The notes under the pieces were generated by a model, which was given only the letters and a program-made list of their open reading frames with translations, was not told the DNA's origin and made no database searches. Positions 26,267 through 35,430 of a stretch of DNA of 37,601 nt are shown piece by piece; within the stretch, counting starts at the first letter, position 1, and each line of letters starts with the position of its first letter. Source of the DNA: Rubrivivax sp. (GTDB lineage: Bacteria; Pseudomonadota; Gammaproteobacteria; Burkholderiales; Burkholderiaceae_C); contig JAEUPD010000049.1 of NCBI GenBank assembly GCA_016788525.1, positions 1 to 37,601 of the forward strand, read 5' to 3'. A program made the position numbers and the translations under genes.

Positions 26267-27607
26267 TCACGCCCGATTGTCGCCGCGCGCCCCTGGGCCG
26301 TGGGGCACTTGTTCGTGGTGGGCACTGGGGGCAGGCTCGGCACCCGTGAGGGCCGCCGGCACCAGCACCTCGCCGGGCAACCGGGCATCGCCGCCCGGGC
26401 CCGGCGCCGCGGCCGGCGCCACTGCCAGCACCTGGGCCCGCCACGCGCACCACCAGCTCACCAGCGCGGCCACGGCAGCGGCCCAGAACACCGCGGCGAA
26501 CCCGAGATGATCGATCAGCCAGCCGCCCCCCACGCCGCCCAGCACACCGCTGATGCCGTAGCCGAGGATCGTGTACAGCGCCTGCCCGCGCCCGCGCAGG
26601 CGGCCCGGGAAGTGCCGGTGCACGAGATCGATGCATGCCGCATGGTGCGCCGCGAAGGTGAACGCATGCGACAGCTGGGCCAGCACGATCACCACCGGCC
26701 ACCCACCCAGCCCCGCCGTGGCCGCGAAGCGCACCGCGGTGGCCGCGGCGGCCACCTGCAGCCAGTGTTCGGCGGCCAGCCGGCGGAACCAGCGCCCCTG
26801 CTGCCAGAAGAACACGATCTCGGCGGCCACGCCCACGGCCCACAGCGCGCCGACGGCCGTCTTGCCGTAGCCCAGCTGCACCAGGTACAGCGAGAAGAAG
26901 GCGTACAGCGCCGTGTGCGCCAGCACCGTGAAGAAGATGCTGGCGAAGAAGAACGCCACGGCCGGCTCGCGCAGGCGCCGCAGCACGGGCGGGGGCGCTT
27001 CGTCGCTGTCGTGCCCCTGGTCGCGTTGCCGCGGCAGGCGCAGCGCCGCCACCAGCAGCAGCCCGTTCAGCGCCGCCACCAGCCAGGGGAAGGCGCCGAT
27101 GCCCACGAGTTCCAGCGTGCCGCCGCCCAGCAGCACCGCGGCGATGAAGCCGACCGAGCCCCACACCCGCACGCGGCCATAGCGTCCGGGGTCGATGCCG
27201 GTGCGCGTGTTCAGGTGGTGGGCCAGCGTCGCCTCCGACAGCGGTATCACGCCGCCATTGGCCAGGAACAGCAGCACCGTCATCACCGCCACCGGCACCG
27301 CGGCGCGCACGCCGAGCAGGCCGAGCGCCGCCAGCAGTGCACCGGCCGCTGCCAGGCGGATCAGCTCCACGCGCCGCCCGGTGTGGTCGCCCAGCCAGCC
27401 CCAGCCGTATGGCGTGAACACGCGGGTCCAGCTCTGCAACGACGCGATGGCACCAATGGCCAGCGTGCCCATGCCCAGCGACTGGAACCACAGCGGCGAG
27501 TACGGCGCGAACATGCCCATCGCCGCGAAGTAGGCGCCCGACAGGGCAGCGAATCGCGGCAGCGGGTTGGCTGCGCCGGCCGCGGGCGCACCGGCCGCCG
27601 GAGTCAT
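26267..27607 (-). CDS. MFS transporter, HcaT/LacY-like (MFS_1_like)
   Basis: A 446-residue inner-membrane carrier with twelve predicted helices. The N-terminal 17 residues are Ala/Pro-rich, followed by [18 protein letters not shown]. The loop 2-3 motif [10 protein letters not shown] is the MFS signature. Motifs around residues 140-150 ([14 protein letters not shown]) match the phenylpropionate permease HcaT and the nucleoside/LacY-like branch. The substrate is unknown, perhaps an aromatic acid or small organic compound. The start at 27607 is 7 bases after aroC, so it is likely translated from the same mRNA. It is followed after 13 bases by the PAS sensor. Confidence 0.85.
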   Translation of the reverse strand: MTPAAGAPAAGAANPLPRFAALSGAYFAAMGMFAPYSPLWFQSLGMGTLAIGAIASLQSWTRVFTPYGWGWLGDHTGRRVELIRLAAAGALLAALGLLGVRAAVPVAVMTVLLFLANGGVIPLSEATLAHHLNTRTGIDPGRYGRVRVWGSVGFIAAVLLGGGTLELVGIGAFPWLVAALNGLLLVAALRLPRQRDQGHDSDEAPPPVLRRLREPAVAFFFASIFFTVLAHTALYAFFSLYLVQLGYGKTAVGALWAVGVAAEIVFFWQQGRWFRRLAAEHWLQVAAAATAVRFAATAGLGGWPVVIVLAQLSHAFTFAAHHAACIDLVHRHFPGRLRGRGQALYTILGYGISGVLGGVGGGWLIDHLGFAAVFWAAAVAALVSWWCAWRAQVLAVAPAAAPGPGGDARLPGEVLVPAALTGAEPAPSAHHEQVPHGPGARGDNRA

Positions 27608-27614
27608 CGGGCGG

Positions 27615-28748
27615 TCACTCGCGGCCGCGCGCGCCGGCCGGCGCCACCGAGGGCGCCGCGCCGGCGATCGGCGCCACGTCGTGCGCGACGTCGCCGCACT
27701 GGGCGCGGTGGCGCAGCGCGTGGTCCATCACCACCAGCGCCAGCATCGCCTCGGCGATGGGCGCGGCGCGGATGCCGACGCAGGGGTCGTGGCGGCCGTG
27801 CGTCTCCACCACCGTCGGCGCACCGAGCCGGTCGATCGAGCGGCGTGGCAGGCGGATCGAGCTGGTCGGCTTGATCGCCAGGCTCACCACCAGGTCCTGC
27901 CCGGTGCTGATGCCGCCCAGCACGCCGCCGGAGTGGTTGCTGGCGAAGCCCGCGGGCGTGAGCTCGTCGCCGTGCTCGCTGCCGCGCTGGGCGACGGCGC
28001 CGAACCCGGCGCCGATCTCCACGCCCTTGACTGCGTTGATGCCCATCATCGCGTAGGCGATGTCGGCATCGAGCTTGTCGAACAGCGGTTCGCCCAGGCC
28101 CACCGGCATGTTCGCGGCGCGCACCTCGATGCGCGCGCCGCAGCTGTCGCCGGCCTTGCGCAATGCATCCATGTGCGCCTCGAGTCGCGGCACGATGCCG
28201 GCGTTGGGCGCGAAGAACGGGTTGAGCGGAATCTGCGCGGCGTCTTCGAAGGGAATCGGGATCTCGCCCAGCGCGCTCATCCAGCCGAGGAAGGTGGTGC
28301 CGTGCGCCAGGCGCAGCCACTTGCGGGCCACCGCCCCGGCCGCCACCATCGGGGCGGTGAGGCGAGCGCTGGCGCGCCCGCCGCCGCGCGGGTCGCGGTG
28401 GCCGTACTTGCGCCAGTAGGTGTAGTCGGCGTGCCCGGTGCGGAAGGTGTCCAGCAGGTTCGCGTAGTCCTTGCTGCGCTGGTCGGTGTTGCGGATCACC
28501 AGGCAGATCGGGGTGCCGGTGGTACAGCCCTCGAACACGCCGGAGAGGATCTCCACCGCATCGGCCTCGTTGCGCTGCGTGACGTGCCGGCTGGTGCCGG
28601 GGCGGCGGCGGTCCAGATCAGGCTGGATGTCGGCCTCGCTCAGCGCCAGGCCGGGCGGGCACCCGTCGATCACGCAGCCGATGGCCGGGCCGTGGCTCTC
28701 GCCGAAATTGGTGACGCGAAAGAGTTCGCCAAAGGTGGACCCGGACAT
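27615..28748 (-). CDS. aroC: Chorismate synthase
   Basis: A 377-residue flavin-dependent enzyme that makes chorismate from EPSP, the last step of the shikimate pathway. Family signatures are clear: N-terminal [19 protein letters not shown], then [26 protein letters not shown], and the third signature region [18 protein letters not shown]. Length is normal (about 360-380). It starts at 28748, divergent from the chemoreceptor gene across 141 bp, and is the first gene of a tight aroC-MFS-PAS run. A short Ala/Pro-rich tail ends the protein. Confidence 0.97.
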   Translation of the reverse strand: MSGSTFGELFRVTNFGESHGPAIGCVIDGCPPGLALSEADIQPDLDRRRPGTSRHVTQRNEADAVEILSGVFEGCTTGTPICLVIRNTDQRSKDYANLLDTFRTGHADYTYWRKYGHRDPRGGGRASARLTAPMVAAGAVARKWLRLAHGTTFLGWMSALGEIPIPFEDAAQIPLNPFFAPNAGIVPRLEAHMDALRKAGDSCGARIEVRAANMPVGLGEPLFDKLDADIAYAMMGINAVKGVEIGAGFGAVAQRGSEHGDELTPAGFASNHSGGVLGGISTGQDLVVSLAIKPTSSIRLPRRSIDRLGAPTVVETHGRHDPCVGIRAAPIAEAMLALVVMDHALRHRAQCGDVAHDVAPIAGAAPSVAPAGARGRE

Positions 28749-28797
28749 GACCGGGTGGATTGTCGCAGCCCCTCGCCGGCGGCCCGGCGCCCGCGGC

Positions 28798-28824
28798 TCA
28801 AGCGCCTCGCGCGTGGGCCGATAT
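28798..28824 (+). promoter_or_regulatory. Sigma-28 (FliA) type promoter of the chemoreceptor gene
   Basis: TCAAG at 28798-28802 and GCCGATAT at 28817-28824 are separated by 14 bases. This is the layout of flagellar sigma-28 promoters (TCAAG or TAAAG, 14-15 bases, GCCGATAA), with only the last base off. Transcription would begin near 28830, leaving a leader of about 60 bases before the chemoreceptor ATG. Confidence 0.75.
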
Positions 28825-28889
28825 CCAGGCGATCAGAGGCGCGCCGCGGGCACGGCTTTCGCCCGGGGCTCGCGCCGGAAAGGAACCTC

Positions 28890-30491
28890 ATGGAAGACAC
28901 TGGCAGGCTGCCGCGCCTGCGCGGCATCGGCGCCCGGCTGGTAGGCGCCTTCGCCGGCATGCAGCTGGCCATGCTCGGCGCCGCGGCGCTGGCCGCGATG
29001 GGCATCTGGCAACTGCGCGCCGAACATGCCGGCGCCACCGAGCAGTCGCAGCGGCTGGCCACGGTGGCGCGCTGGACGGCCTCGGTGCAGGTGAACCTCG
29101 ACCGAGCGCTGCACGCGACACGGCTGGACGCCGCCGTCGGCGACGACGAGGCGGCGCGCAAGCGCCTGGCGCCGCTGCAGGCCCGGCTGGCCGAGGAGAT
29201 GGGCGAGACCGCCACGGTCAGCGCCAAGTTGCAGCAACAGCTGGCCGCCGCCGTCGGCGACGATGCGGAGCTGTCCGCAGCGGTGAAGGCGGTGCAAGAC
29301 CACCGCCAGCGCTTCGTTGCGCTGCGCGCGACGATCCGCGACGACTTGCAGATGGGCGAAGGCGCCGCGCGCGTCGACGCCGAGCTGGTGCCGCAGGCCA
29401 AGGCGATGATCGGCGCGCTGGCCGCCGTGGGCAGCAAGCTCGACGCCCGCTCGAACGTCGCCGCTGCGGCCGTGCGCCAGCGGGCTCGCGAGGCGCTGGT
29501 CTGGCTGGCCGGCGGCTTCGTTGCGGCCGCACTGCTGGGCCTGGCGCTGGCGCTGCGCACCGCGCGCTCCGTGGCGCGGCCATTGGACGAGGCCCGCCGG
29601 CTGGCCCGGCGCATCGCCGCCGGCGAACTGTTCGGCAGCACCGATGCGGCACCGCGCGCCGACGAGATCGGCGAGCTGCAGGCGGCGCTCGCATCGATGC
29701 AGGCCTCGCTGGCCACGCTGGTCAGCCGCATCCGTGAAGCCGCCGGGCGGCTGCACCAGGCCAGCGGCGAGGTGGCCGCAGCCAACCAGGACCTCAGCCA
29801 GCGCACCGAACAGGCCGCCGGCTCGCTGCAGCAGACGGCCTCGGCGATCGAACAGCTCTCGGGCACCGTCGGGCAGACGGCGCAGACCGCACGCAGCGCC
29901 AGCCTGCTGGCCAGCGAAGTGGCCGGCACGGCGCGCCACGGCGGCCAGGTGGTGTCGCATGTCGTCTCGACGATGAGCGAGATCAGCGCCAGCTCCAGGC
30001 GCATCGCCGACATCATCGGCGTCATCGACGGCATCGCCTTCCAGACCAACATCCTGGCGCTGAATGCCGCGGTCGAGGCGGCGCGTGCCGGCGAGCAGGG
30101 CCGCGGGTTCGCGGTGGTGGCCGGCGAAGTGCGCAGCCTCGCCCAGCGCAGCGCCGCCGCGGCGCGCGAGATCAAGGCGCTGATCGGCACGTCGGTCGAC
30201 CGCGTGGAGGCCGGCGCCAAGCTGGTCGGCGACGCCGGCGCAACGATGGAGAAGATCGTCGGCGGCGTGGCGCACATGGCGCAGACGATCGGCGAGATCG
30301 ACACCGCCACCGCTCAGCAGACCCAGGGCATCGGCGAGGTCAACCACGCCGTGGCCGAGCTCGACGGCATGACCCAGCGCAATGCCGCGCTGGTGGAGCA
30401 GAGCGCCGCCTCGGCCGAGGCGCTGCGCCAGCAGGCCGAAGACCTGGCCGCAGCGGTGGCGAGCTTTCGGCTGGAACCGGCTGCGCCCTGA
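28890..30491 (+). CDS. Methyl-accepting chemotaxis protein
   Basis: A 533-residue chemoreceptor. Membrane helix 1 is about residues 18-38 and helix 2 about 203-225. They enclose a ~160-residue periplasmic four-helix ligand domain rich in Ala. A HAMP domain follows at about 225-275 ([21 protein letters not shown]). The cytoplasmic MA domain has the invariant hairpin tip [20 protein letters not shown] and [18 protein letters not shown], which contacts CheA/CheW. Gln/Glu pairs in the flanking helices are likely methylation sites. No C-terminal NWETF-type CheR tether is present. The start at 28890 has AAAGGA upstream. The sigma-28 promoter places it in the flagellar regulon. The ligand is unknown. 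Confidence 0.95.
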   Translation: MEDTGRLPRLRGIGARLVGAFAGMQLAMLGAAALAAMGIWQLRAEHAGATEQSQRLATVARWTASVQVNLDRALHATRLDAAVGDDEAARKRLAPLQARLAEEMGETATVSAKLQQQLAAAVGDDAELSAAVKAVQDHRQRFVALRATIRDDLQMGEGAARVDAELVPQAKAMIGALAAVGSKLDARSNVAAAAVRQRAREALVWLAGGFVAAALLGLALALRTARSVARPLDEARRLARRIAAGELFGSTDAAPRADEIGELQAALASMQASLATLVSRIREAAGRLHQASGEVAAANQDLSQRTEQAAGSLQQTASAIEQLSGTVGQTAQTARSASLLASEVAGTARHGGQVVSHVVSTMSEISASSRRIADIIGVIDGIAFQTNILALNAAVEAARAGEQGRGFAVVAGEVRSLAQRSAAAAREIKALIGTSVDRVEAGAKLVGDAGATMEKIVGGVAHMAQTIGEIDTATAQQTQGIGEVNHAVAELDGMTQRNAALVEQSAASAEALRQQAEDLAAAVASFRLEPAAP

Positions 30492-30537
30492 AGCCGCACC
30501 GGGCGCGCCCCCGGCGCCGCACCGCGCCGCGCGAGTG

Positions 30538-30558
30538 GGGGCACCGGGCGCGTGCCCC
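30538..30558 (+). terminator. Hairpin after chemoreceptor gene
   Basis: GGGGCAC (30538-30544) and GTGCCCC (30552-30558) form a perfect 7-bp stem with a 7-base loop, 46 bases after the stop codon. There is no T-run. Confidence 0.4.
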
Positions 30559-30587
30559 GCCGCGGCAGACCGGTCCAGCCCGTGCCA

Positions 30588-30603
30588 GCCAGCGCCGGCT
30601 GGC
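30588..30603. terminator. Second hairpin in the chemoreceptor / CBS convergent spacer
   Basis: GCCAGC and GCTGGC pair exactly around GCCG. It lies 23 bases beyond the CBS gene stop on the minus strand, so it may serve that transcript. No T-run. Confidence 0.35.
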
Positions 30604-30626
30604 GTCGTCCGGCGGCGGCGGCCCGA

Positions 30627-31082
30627 TCAGCCGCTTTGCTCGCCCCGCTCCTCCGGCCAGTCGCGGATGTAGGCCTTGAGCATGCGGTTCTCGAAGTCCT
30701 GCGCGTCGACCACCGACTTGGCCACGTCGTAGAAGCTGATCACGCCCATCAGCGTGCGCCGCTCCAGCACCGGCATGTAGCGCGCGTGGCGGCCCAGCAT
30801 CATGCGGCGCACCTCGTTGATGTCGGTCTCCGGCGTGCAGGTCAGCGGCGCATCGTCCATCACCGAGCGCACGCGCTGCGCGCCCACGCTGCCGCCGTTG
30901 GCGACGATGGCGGAGATGACCTCGCGAAAGGTGAGCATGCCCACCAGGTCGCCGTGCTCCATCACCACCAGCGAACCGATGTCGTGCTCGGCCATCACCT
31001 GCACGGCGCCGGCCAGTGCGTCGTCAGGCGCCACGGTGTACAGCGTGTTGCCCTTGACGCGCAGGATGTCGGAGACTTTCAT
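30627..31082 (-). CDS. CBS-pair domain protein
   Basis: A 151-residue cytoplasmic protein made only of two CBS motifs, about residues 7-60 (LYTVAPDDALAGAVQVMAEHDIGSLVVME) and 76-130 (PLTCTPETDINEVRRMMLGRHARYMPVLE). Such Bateman modules bind AMP, ATP, NADH or S-adenosylmethionine and sense energy or cofactor status. Each motif contains the usual G-hydrophobic-LVVME/MPVLE strand and the following VGMLTFREV or MGVISFYDV helix, where a Thr/Ser and Asp typically contact the ribose. The partner is not encoded next to it. It is divergent from metY across 144 bp. Confidence 0.9.
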   Translation of the reverse strand: MKVSDILRVKGNTLYTVAPDDALAGAVQVMAEHDIGSLVVMEHGDLVGMLTFREVISAIVANGGSVGAQRVRSVMDDAPLTCTPETDINEVRRMMLGRHARYMPVLERRTLMGVISFYDVAKSVVDAQDFENRMLKAYIRDWPEERGEQSG

Positions 31083-31163
31083 GGCAGGGCGCCTGTTGGG
31101 GGCGGTCGGTGAGGGGTGGCTGCGTCCGCGGGGCCGTCACCCCGGGCACGAATCAATATAGCC

Positions 31164-31169
31164 CACAAT
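31164..31169 (+). promoter_or_regulatory. Candidate -10 box of metY
   Basis: CACAAT lies about 58 bases before the metY start in an AT-richer stretch (AATCAATATAGCCC) of the CBS-metY spacer. On the opposite strand TATATT (31155-31160) could serve the CBS gene. No clear -35 is visible for either. Confidence 0.3.
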
Positions 31170-31226
31170 GCCTGCAGCACGGGGCCCGCGTCGAGGCTCC
31201 CGCGCCCCCGAAGCATCCCGGAGAAG

Positions 31227-32552
31227 ATGGCCATGGCCGGACCCGCCGACCCCGGTTTCGACACGCTGGCGCTGCATGCCGGCGCCGCGCCCGACCCCGC
31301 CACCGGCGCGCGTGCGGTGCCCATCCACCTCAGCACGAGCTTCGTGTTCGAGAGCAGCGAGCACGCCGCGAGCCTGTTCAACATGGAGCGCTCGGGCCAT
31401 GTCTACTCGCGCATCAGCAACCCCACCAACGCGGTGCTGGAGGAGCGCGTGGCGGCCCTCGAAGGTGCCGCGGGCGCGATTGCCACCGCCAGCGGGCAGG
31501 CGGCGCTGCACCTGGCGATCAGCACGATCGCCGGCGCCGGGCATCACATCGTGGCCAGCGCGGCGTTGTACGGTGGCAGCCACAACCTGCTGGCCTACAC
31601 GCTCGCGCGCTTCGGCATCGACACCACCTTCGTCAAGCCGGGCGACATCGACGGCTGGCGCGCGGCCATCCGCCCGAACACGCGGCTGCTGTTCGGCGAG
31701 ACGCTGGGCAACCCGGGCCTGGACGTGCTGGACATCCCGACGGTGAGCGCCATCGCGCACGATGCCGGCCTGCCGCTGCTGGTGGACAGCACCTTCACCA
31801 CGCCGTGGCTGATGAAGCCGATGGAGCATGGCGCAGACCTGGTGTTCCACAGCGCCACCAAGTTTCTCTCGGGCCACGGCACGGTGATCGGCGGCGTGCT
31901 CGCCGACAGCGGCCTGTTCGACTGGGACGCCGCGCATGCGAAGAGCGGCCCGGCGCACCGCTTTGCCGAACTCAGCGAACCCTACGCCGGATTTCACGGC
32001 ATGGTGTTCACCCAGGAGAGCACGGTCGGCGCCTTCCTGCTGCGCGCCCGCCGCGAGGGCCTGCGCGACTTCGGGGCCTGCATGAGCCCGCACACGGCGT
32101 GGCTCATCCTCCAGGGTATCGAGACCCTGCCGCTGCGCATGGCGCGGCACGTCGAGAACACGCGCCGCGTGGTGGCCTTTCTCGCCGCCCACCCGATGGT
32201 GGCCGCAGTGGGCTACCCCGAGCTCGAAGGTCACCCGAGCCACGCGCTGGCGAAGAGGCTGCTGCCGCGCGGCTGCGGCAGCGTGTTCAGCTTCGACCTC
32301 AAGGGCAGCCGCGGCCAGGGCCAGGCCTTCATCGAGGCGCTGAGGATCTTCAGCCACCTCGCCAATGTCGGCGATTGCCGCTCGCTCGTCATCCACCCGG
32401 CGAGCACGACTCACTTCCGCATGGACGACGCCGCGCTGGCGGCGGCGGGCATCGCGCCGGGCACGATCCGCCTGTCGATCGGCCTGGAAGATGCCGACGA
32501 CCTGATCGAGGACCTGAAGCGCGCCTTCAAGGTCGCGCAGAAGGCCGGGTGA
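31227..32552 (+). CDS. metY: O-acetyl/O-succinylhomoserine sulfhydrylase (PLP, Cys/Met metabolism family)
   Basis: A cytoplasmic PLP enzyme of 441 residues that makes homocysteine from an acylated homoserine and sulfide in methionine synthesis. The PLP lysine is Lys212 in SATKFLSGHGT. Family motifs ATASGQAALHLAI, the tyrosine of HVYSRISNPTN, and ETLGNPGLDVLDIP are present. The region AGFHGMVFTQ followed by GLRDFGACMSPHTAWLILQG matches the O-acetylhomoserine (MetY) branch more than MetZ or cystathionine enzymes. A GGAGA at 31220-31224 serves either the ATG at 31227 or, at a better distance of 9 bases, the in-frame ATG at 31233. It is followed closely by an alpha/beta hydrolase gene. Confidence 0.92.
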   Translation: MAMAGPADPGFDTLALHAGAAPDPATGARAVPIHLSTSFVFESSEHAASLFNMERSGHVYSRISNPTNAVLEERVAALEGAAGAIATASGQAALHLAISTIAGAGHHIVASAALYGGSHNLLAYTLARFGIDTTFVKPGDIDGWRAAIRPNTRLLFGETLGNPGLDVLDIPTVSAIAHDAGLPLLVDSTFTTPWLMKPMEHGADLVFHSATKFLSGHGTVIGGVLADSGLFDWDAAHAKSGPAHRFAELSEPYAGFHGMVFTQESTVGAFLLRARREGLRDFGACMSPHTAWLILQGIETLPLRMARHVENTRRVVAFLAAHPMVAAVGYPELEGHPSHALAKRLLPRGCGSVFSFDLKGSRGQGQAFIEALRIFSHLANVGDCRSLVIHPASTTHFRMDDAALAAAGIAPGTIRLSIGLEDADDLIEDLKRAFKVAQKAG

Positions 32553-32557
32553 GTGAC

Positions 32558-33358
32558 ATGATGCATCTCGTCCAGGGCCGCAGGGCCCATGCCTACACCG
32601 GCGGCAAGCCCTTCGATCCGACACGACCTTGCGTCGTGTTCGTGCATGGCGCGCTGCACGACCACAGCTGCTGGACGCTGCTGGCGCGCTGGAGCGCACA
32701 CCACGGCCATGCCGTGCTCGCGGTGGACCTGCCGGGGCACTCGCTCAGCGAGGGGCCGCCGCTGGCCGACGTGCCGGCCCTGGCCGGCTGGCTGTGGGAC
32801 TTGCTCGATGCCGCGGGTGCGCGGCGCGCCGCGCTGGTCGGCCACAGCATGGGCTCGCTGGTGGCCCTGGAGGCGGCCGGGCGCGCGCCCGAGCGCGTGA
32901 GCCGCCTGGTGATGATGGGCACCGCCTACCCGATGCAGGTGTCGGAGTCGCTGCTGGCCACCGCCTTGGCCGACCCGCTGCGCGCCATCGACATGGTCAA
33001 TGCCTGGTCGCACGCAAGCCACGCGGCCAAGCCCTCGTACCCGGGTCCCGGCATGTCGCTGCATGGCAGCAACCGCGCGCTGATGCGCCGCATGCAGGCC
33101 GGTTGCGCCGAGACCAACCTGTTCCACCACGAGTTCTCGATCTGCAACCGCTACCGCGGCGGCGAGGCCGCGGCCGCCAGGGTGGCCTGCCCGGTGCACT
33201 TCGTGCTCGGGCGCGCCGACCAGATGACGCTGCCCAAGGCAGCGCGTGAACTGGCCGCCACGCTGAAGGCGCGGGTGCACGTCGTGGAGGCGGGCCACAA
33301 CCTGATGACCGAAGCCCCCGACGCTACGCTGGCCGCGCTGCGCGAAGCACTGGCCTGA
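32558..33358 (+). CDS. Alpha/beta-fold hydrolase
   Basis: A 266-residue hydrolase. The oxyanion segment VFVHGALHD is at about residues 27-35. The nucleophile elbow GHSMGS has Ser97. The acid is probably Asp221 (GRADQMT) and the base His247 (EAGHNLM), all in normal order and spacing. The lid is around residues 120-180. The substrate cannot be read from the sequence; homoserine O-acyltransferase also has this fold, but its HDRF- and motif-specific residues are not seen. The start is ATG 32558, or possibly a GTG at 32549 that overlaps the metY stop. It sits 5 bases after metY, so the pair is likely one transcript. Confidence 0.85.
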   Translation: MMHLVQGRRAHAYTGGKPFDPTRPCVVFVHGALHDHSCWTLLARWSAHHGHAVLAVDLPGHSLSEGPPLADVPALAGWLWDLLDAAGARRAALVGHSMGSLVALEAAGRAPERVSRLVMMGTAYPMQVSESLLATALADPLRAIDMVNAWSHASHAAKPSYPGPGMSLHGSNRALMRRMQAGCAETNLFHHEFSICNRYRGGEAAAARVACPVHFVLGRADQMTLPKAARELAATLKARVHVVEAGHNLMTEAPDATLAALREALA

Positions 33359-33373
33359 GAAGCAGCGAATCGG

Positions 33374-33388
33374 GCCCGCCTGGCGGGC
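33374..33388 (+). terminator. Hairpin after the metY-hydrolase pair
   Basis: GCCCGC (33374-33379) and GCGGGC (33383-33388) form a perfect 6-bp stem with a 3-base loop, 15 bases after the hydrolase stop. No T-run. It separates the pair from the creatininase-family gene. Confidence 0.4.
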
Positions 33389-33469
33389 GGCCGCGGGTTC
33401 CCGCCAAGTGCCGCCGGCCCGGCCGCTGCTATCTTCCGGGCGAGGTCTCTCCGAACAAGGCTGCCACCC

Positions 33470-34324
33470 ATGATGCATGGCTACAACCCGCCCTCACGCT
33501 TCCTGCCGTACCTGAGCTGGACCGAGATCGCCGCGCTGCCCGACCGCCAGAACACGGTGATCGTGCTGCCCGCCGGCAGCACCGAGCAGCACGGGCCGCA
33601 CCTGCCCTGCGCGGTGGACACTGTCATCTGCGCCGGCGTCGTGGGCCATGCGCTGGCGCGGCTGCCCAAGGAGGTGCCGGCCTTCGCGCTGCCGCCCATC
33701 AGCTACGGCAAGAGCGAAGAGCACCTGCACTTTCCCGGCACCTTCACGCTCGACGGCGAGACGCTGTACGCCACGGTGGTGCAGGTTGGCGAAAGCGCCT
33801 ACCGCTCGGGCTTCCGGAAGCTGCTCATCGTCAACGGCCACGGCGGGCAACCGCAGGTGATGGAGATGGCTGCTCGCGAACTGCGGCTGCGCCATGGCGA
33901 CTTCATCGTCGTGCCGCACCACACGTGGCGGCTGCCGCACGTGGCCGGGCGCTACCTCGCCGAGAAGGAAAAGAAGCTGGCAATGCACGCCGGGCACGCC
34001 GAGACAGCCATCATGATGGCGCTGGCGCCCGACACCGTGCACATGGAGCGTGCGGTGACCAACTACCCGCCCGAGTTCCCCAGCAAGCTGCTGTCGCCGG
34101 ACGGCCGCCCCGCGTGCGCGTGGAGCGCGCGTGACTTCGGCCCGAGCGGCGTCATCGGCGACCCGCTGCCGGCCACGCGCGAGCAAGGCGACGCCATCCT
34201 CGATTCGCTGGCCGCGAGCTGGGCGCAGGCCATCACCGAGCTTCACGCGCTGAACTGGCCGGCGCGCGAAGAGGCCACCTGGGGCCTCGGCCACCACCAG
34301 GGTCACATCGAGCAGCGGCTCTAG
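33470..34324 (+). CDS. Creatininase-family metal-dependent amidohydrolase
   Basis: A 284-residue cytoplasmic hydrolase of the creatininase fold. Likely metal ligands are Glu39 and His41 (STEQHGPHLP), Asp50 (AVDT), His124 (NGHGGQ) and Glu178 (HAGHAETA). In true creatininase the second site uses a Glu two residues after the His (NGHYEN type); here that position is Gly, as in deformylase and MftE-like members. Its substrate is therefore probably not creatinine but another cyclic or formyl amide. The next genes encode a periplasmic binding protein (61 bases on) and an FAD oxidoreductase, suggesting one catabolic set. Confidence 0.85.
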   Translation: MMHGYNPPSRFLPYLSWTEIAALPDRQNTVIVLPAGSTEQHGPHLPCAVDTVICAGVVGHALARLPKEVPAFALPPISYGKSEEHLHFPGTFTLDGETLYATVVQVGESAYRSGFRKLLIVNGHGGQPQVMEMAARELRLRHGDFIVVPHHTWRLPHVAGRYLAEKEKKLAMHAGHAETAIMMALAPDTVHMERAVTNYPPEFPSKLLSPDGRPACAWSARDFGPSGVIGDPLPATREQGDAILDSLAASWAQAITELHALNWPAREEATWGLGHHQGHIEQRL

Positions 34325-34385
34325 GCGCGCCGCACCGGCCCCACCAACGCCAGTCCACTGCCGCACGTTCCACCGGAGGACCGCC

Positions 34386-35387
34386 ATGCTCTCGCCATTC
34401 CACTTCCGCCCGGCCCTTCGCGGCCTGACCCTCGTCGCCGGCGCCGCGCTGGCCGGCCATGCGCAGGCGCAGGCGCCGGAGGCCTTCACCTACATCACCA
34501 ACTGGTATGCGCAGGCCGAGCACGGTGGCTACTACCAGGCGGTGGCCACCGGCATCTACAAGAAGCATGGGCTGGACGTCACCATCCGCATGGGCGGCCC
34601 GCAGGTCAACACCTACCAGATCATGGCCGCCGGCCAGGCCGACTGCGTGATGGGCAGCTCGGACCTGCAGGCCATGCAGGTGCGCGAGAGCGGCATCCCG
34701 GTGGTGACCGTGGCTGCGCTGTTCCAGAAGGACCCGCAGGTGCTCATCGCACACGACGGCGTCAAGGGCTTCGAGGACATGAAGGACAAGACGATCCTCA
34801 TCTCCAGCCTGGCGCACCGCGGCTACTGGCCCTGGCTGAAGGCCAAGTACGGCTTCACCGACGCCCAGGCGCGCCCCTACACCTTCAACATCCAGCCGTT
34901 CCTGGCCGACAAGAGCGTCGTGCAGCAGGGGTACCTGACCAGCGAGCCGTTCGCCATCCAGAACGCCGGCGTGAAGGCCCGCGCGTTCATGTTCAGCGAC
35001 TTCGGCTTTCCGGCCTATGCCAACACCGTGACCTGCATGGACAAGACCGTGAAGGAACGAACCAAGGCCGTGGCCGCCTTCGTGCGCGCCTCGGCCGAGG
35101 GCTGGAAGAGCTACTTCGAGAACCCGGCGCCGGCCAACGCACTCATCAAGCAGGCCAACCCGAACATGAAGGACGAGCAGCTGGCCTACAGCCTGGCCAA
35201 GCTCAAGGAGATGGGCATCGTCACCAGCGGCGACGCCTCGCGGCTGGGCATCGGCATCATCACCGACGCGCGCAGCAAGGCCACCTACGACTTTGCCGTT
35301 TCGGCCAAGCTTGTCGACCCCGGCAAGGTGAAGGTCACCGACACGTACTCGACCGAGTTCATCCGCGACCTGAAGGTGCTGCCGTGA
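34386..35387 (+). CDS. ABC-type substrate-binding protein (NMT1/SsuA-like)
   Basis: A 333-residue periplasmic protein. Residues 1-28 are a signal peptide with a cut near AQA-QA; no lipobox. The mature part opens with ITNWYAQAEHGGYYQAVATG, typical of the NMT1/SsuA type II binding fold for thiamine-pyrimidine, nitrate, taurine or aromatic ligands. A further family feature is the GQADCVMGSSD segment. The start has GGAGG at 34376-34380. No permease or ATPase gene is found in the window, so it is either an orphan or relies on a transporter elsewhere. It lies between the amidohydrolase and the FAD oxidoreductase. Its ligand is unknown. Confidence 0.9.
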   Translation: MLSPFHFRPALRGLTLVAGAALAGHAQAQAPEAFTYITNWYAQAEHGGYYQAVATGIYKKHGLDVTIRMGGPQVNTYQIMAAGQADCVMGSSDLQAMQVRESGIPVVTVAALFQKDPQVLIAHDGVKGFEDMKDKTILISSLAHRGYWPWLKAKYGFTDAQARPYTFNIQPFLADKSVVQQGYLTSEPFAIQNAGVKARAFMFSDFGFPAYANTVTCMDKTVKERTKAVAAFVRASAEGWKSYFENPAPANALIKQANPNMKDEQLAYSLAKLKEMGIVTSGDASRLGIGIITDARSKATYDFAVSAKLVDPGKVKVTDTYSTEFIRDLKVLP

Positions 35388-35430
35388 CCGCACGCGCGCC
35401 CCGCCTCGCGCTCGCGCCGGGGCCGCGGCC

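Noticed and set aside
31083-31226. A possible SAM riboswitch before metY.
   Set aside because: I could not find the conserved core of SAM-I or SAM-II aptamers; the leader is short and GC-rich. A covariance-model search would settle it.
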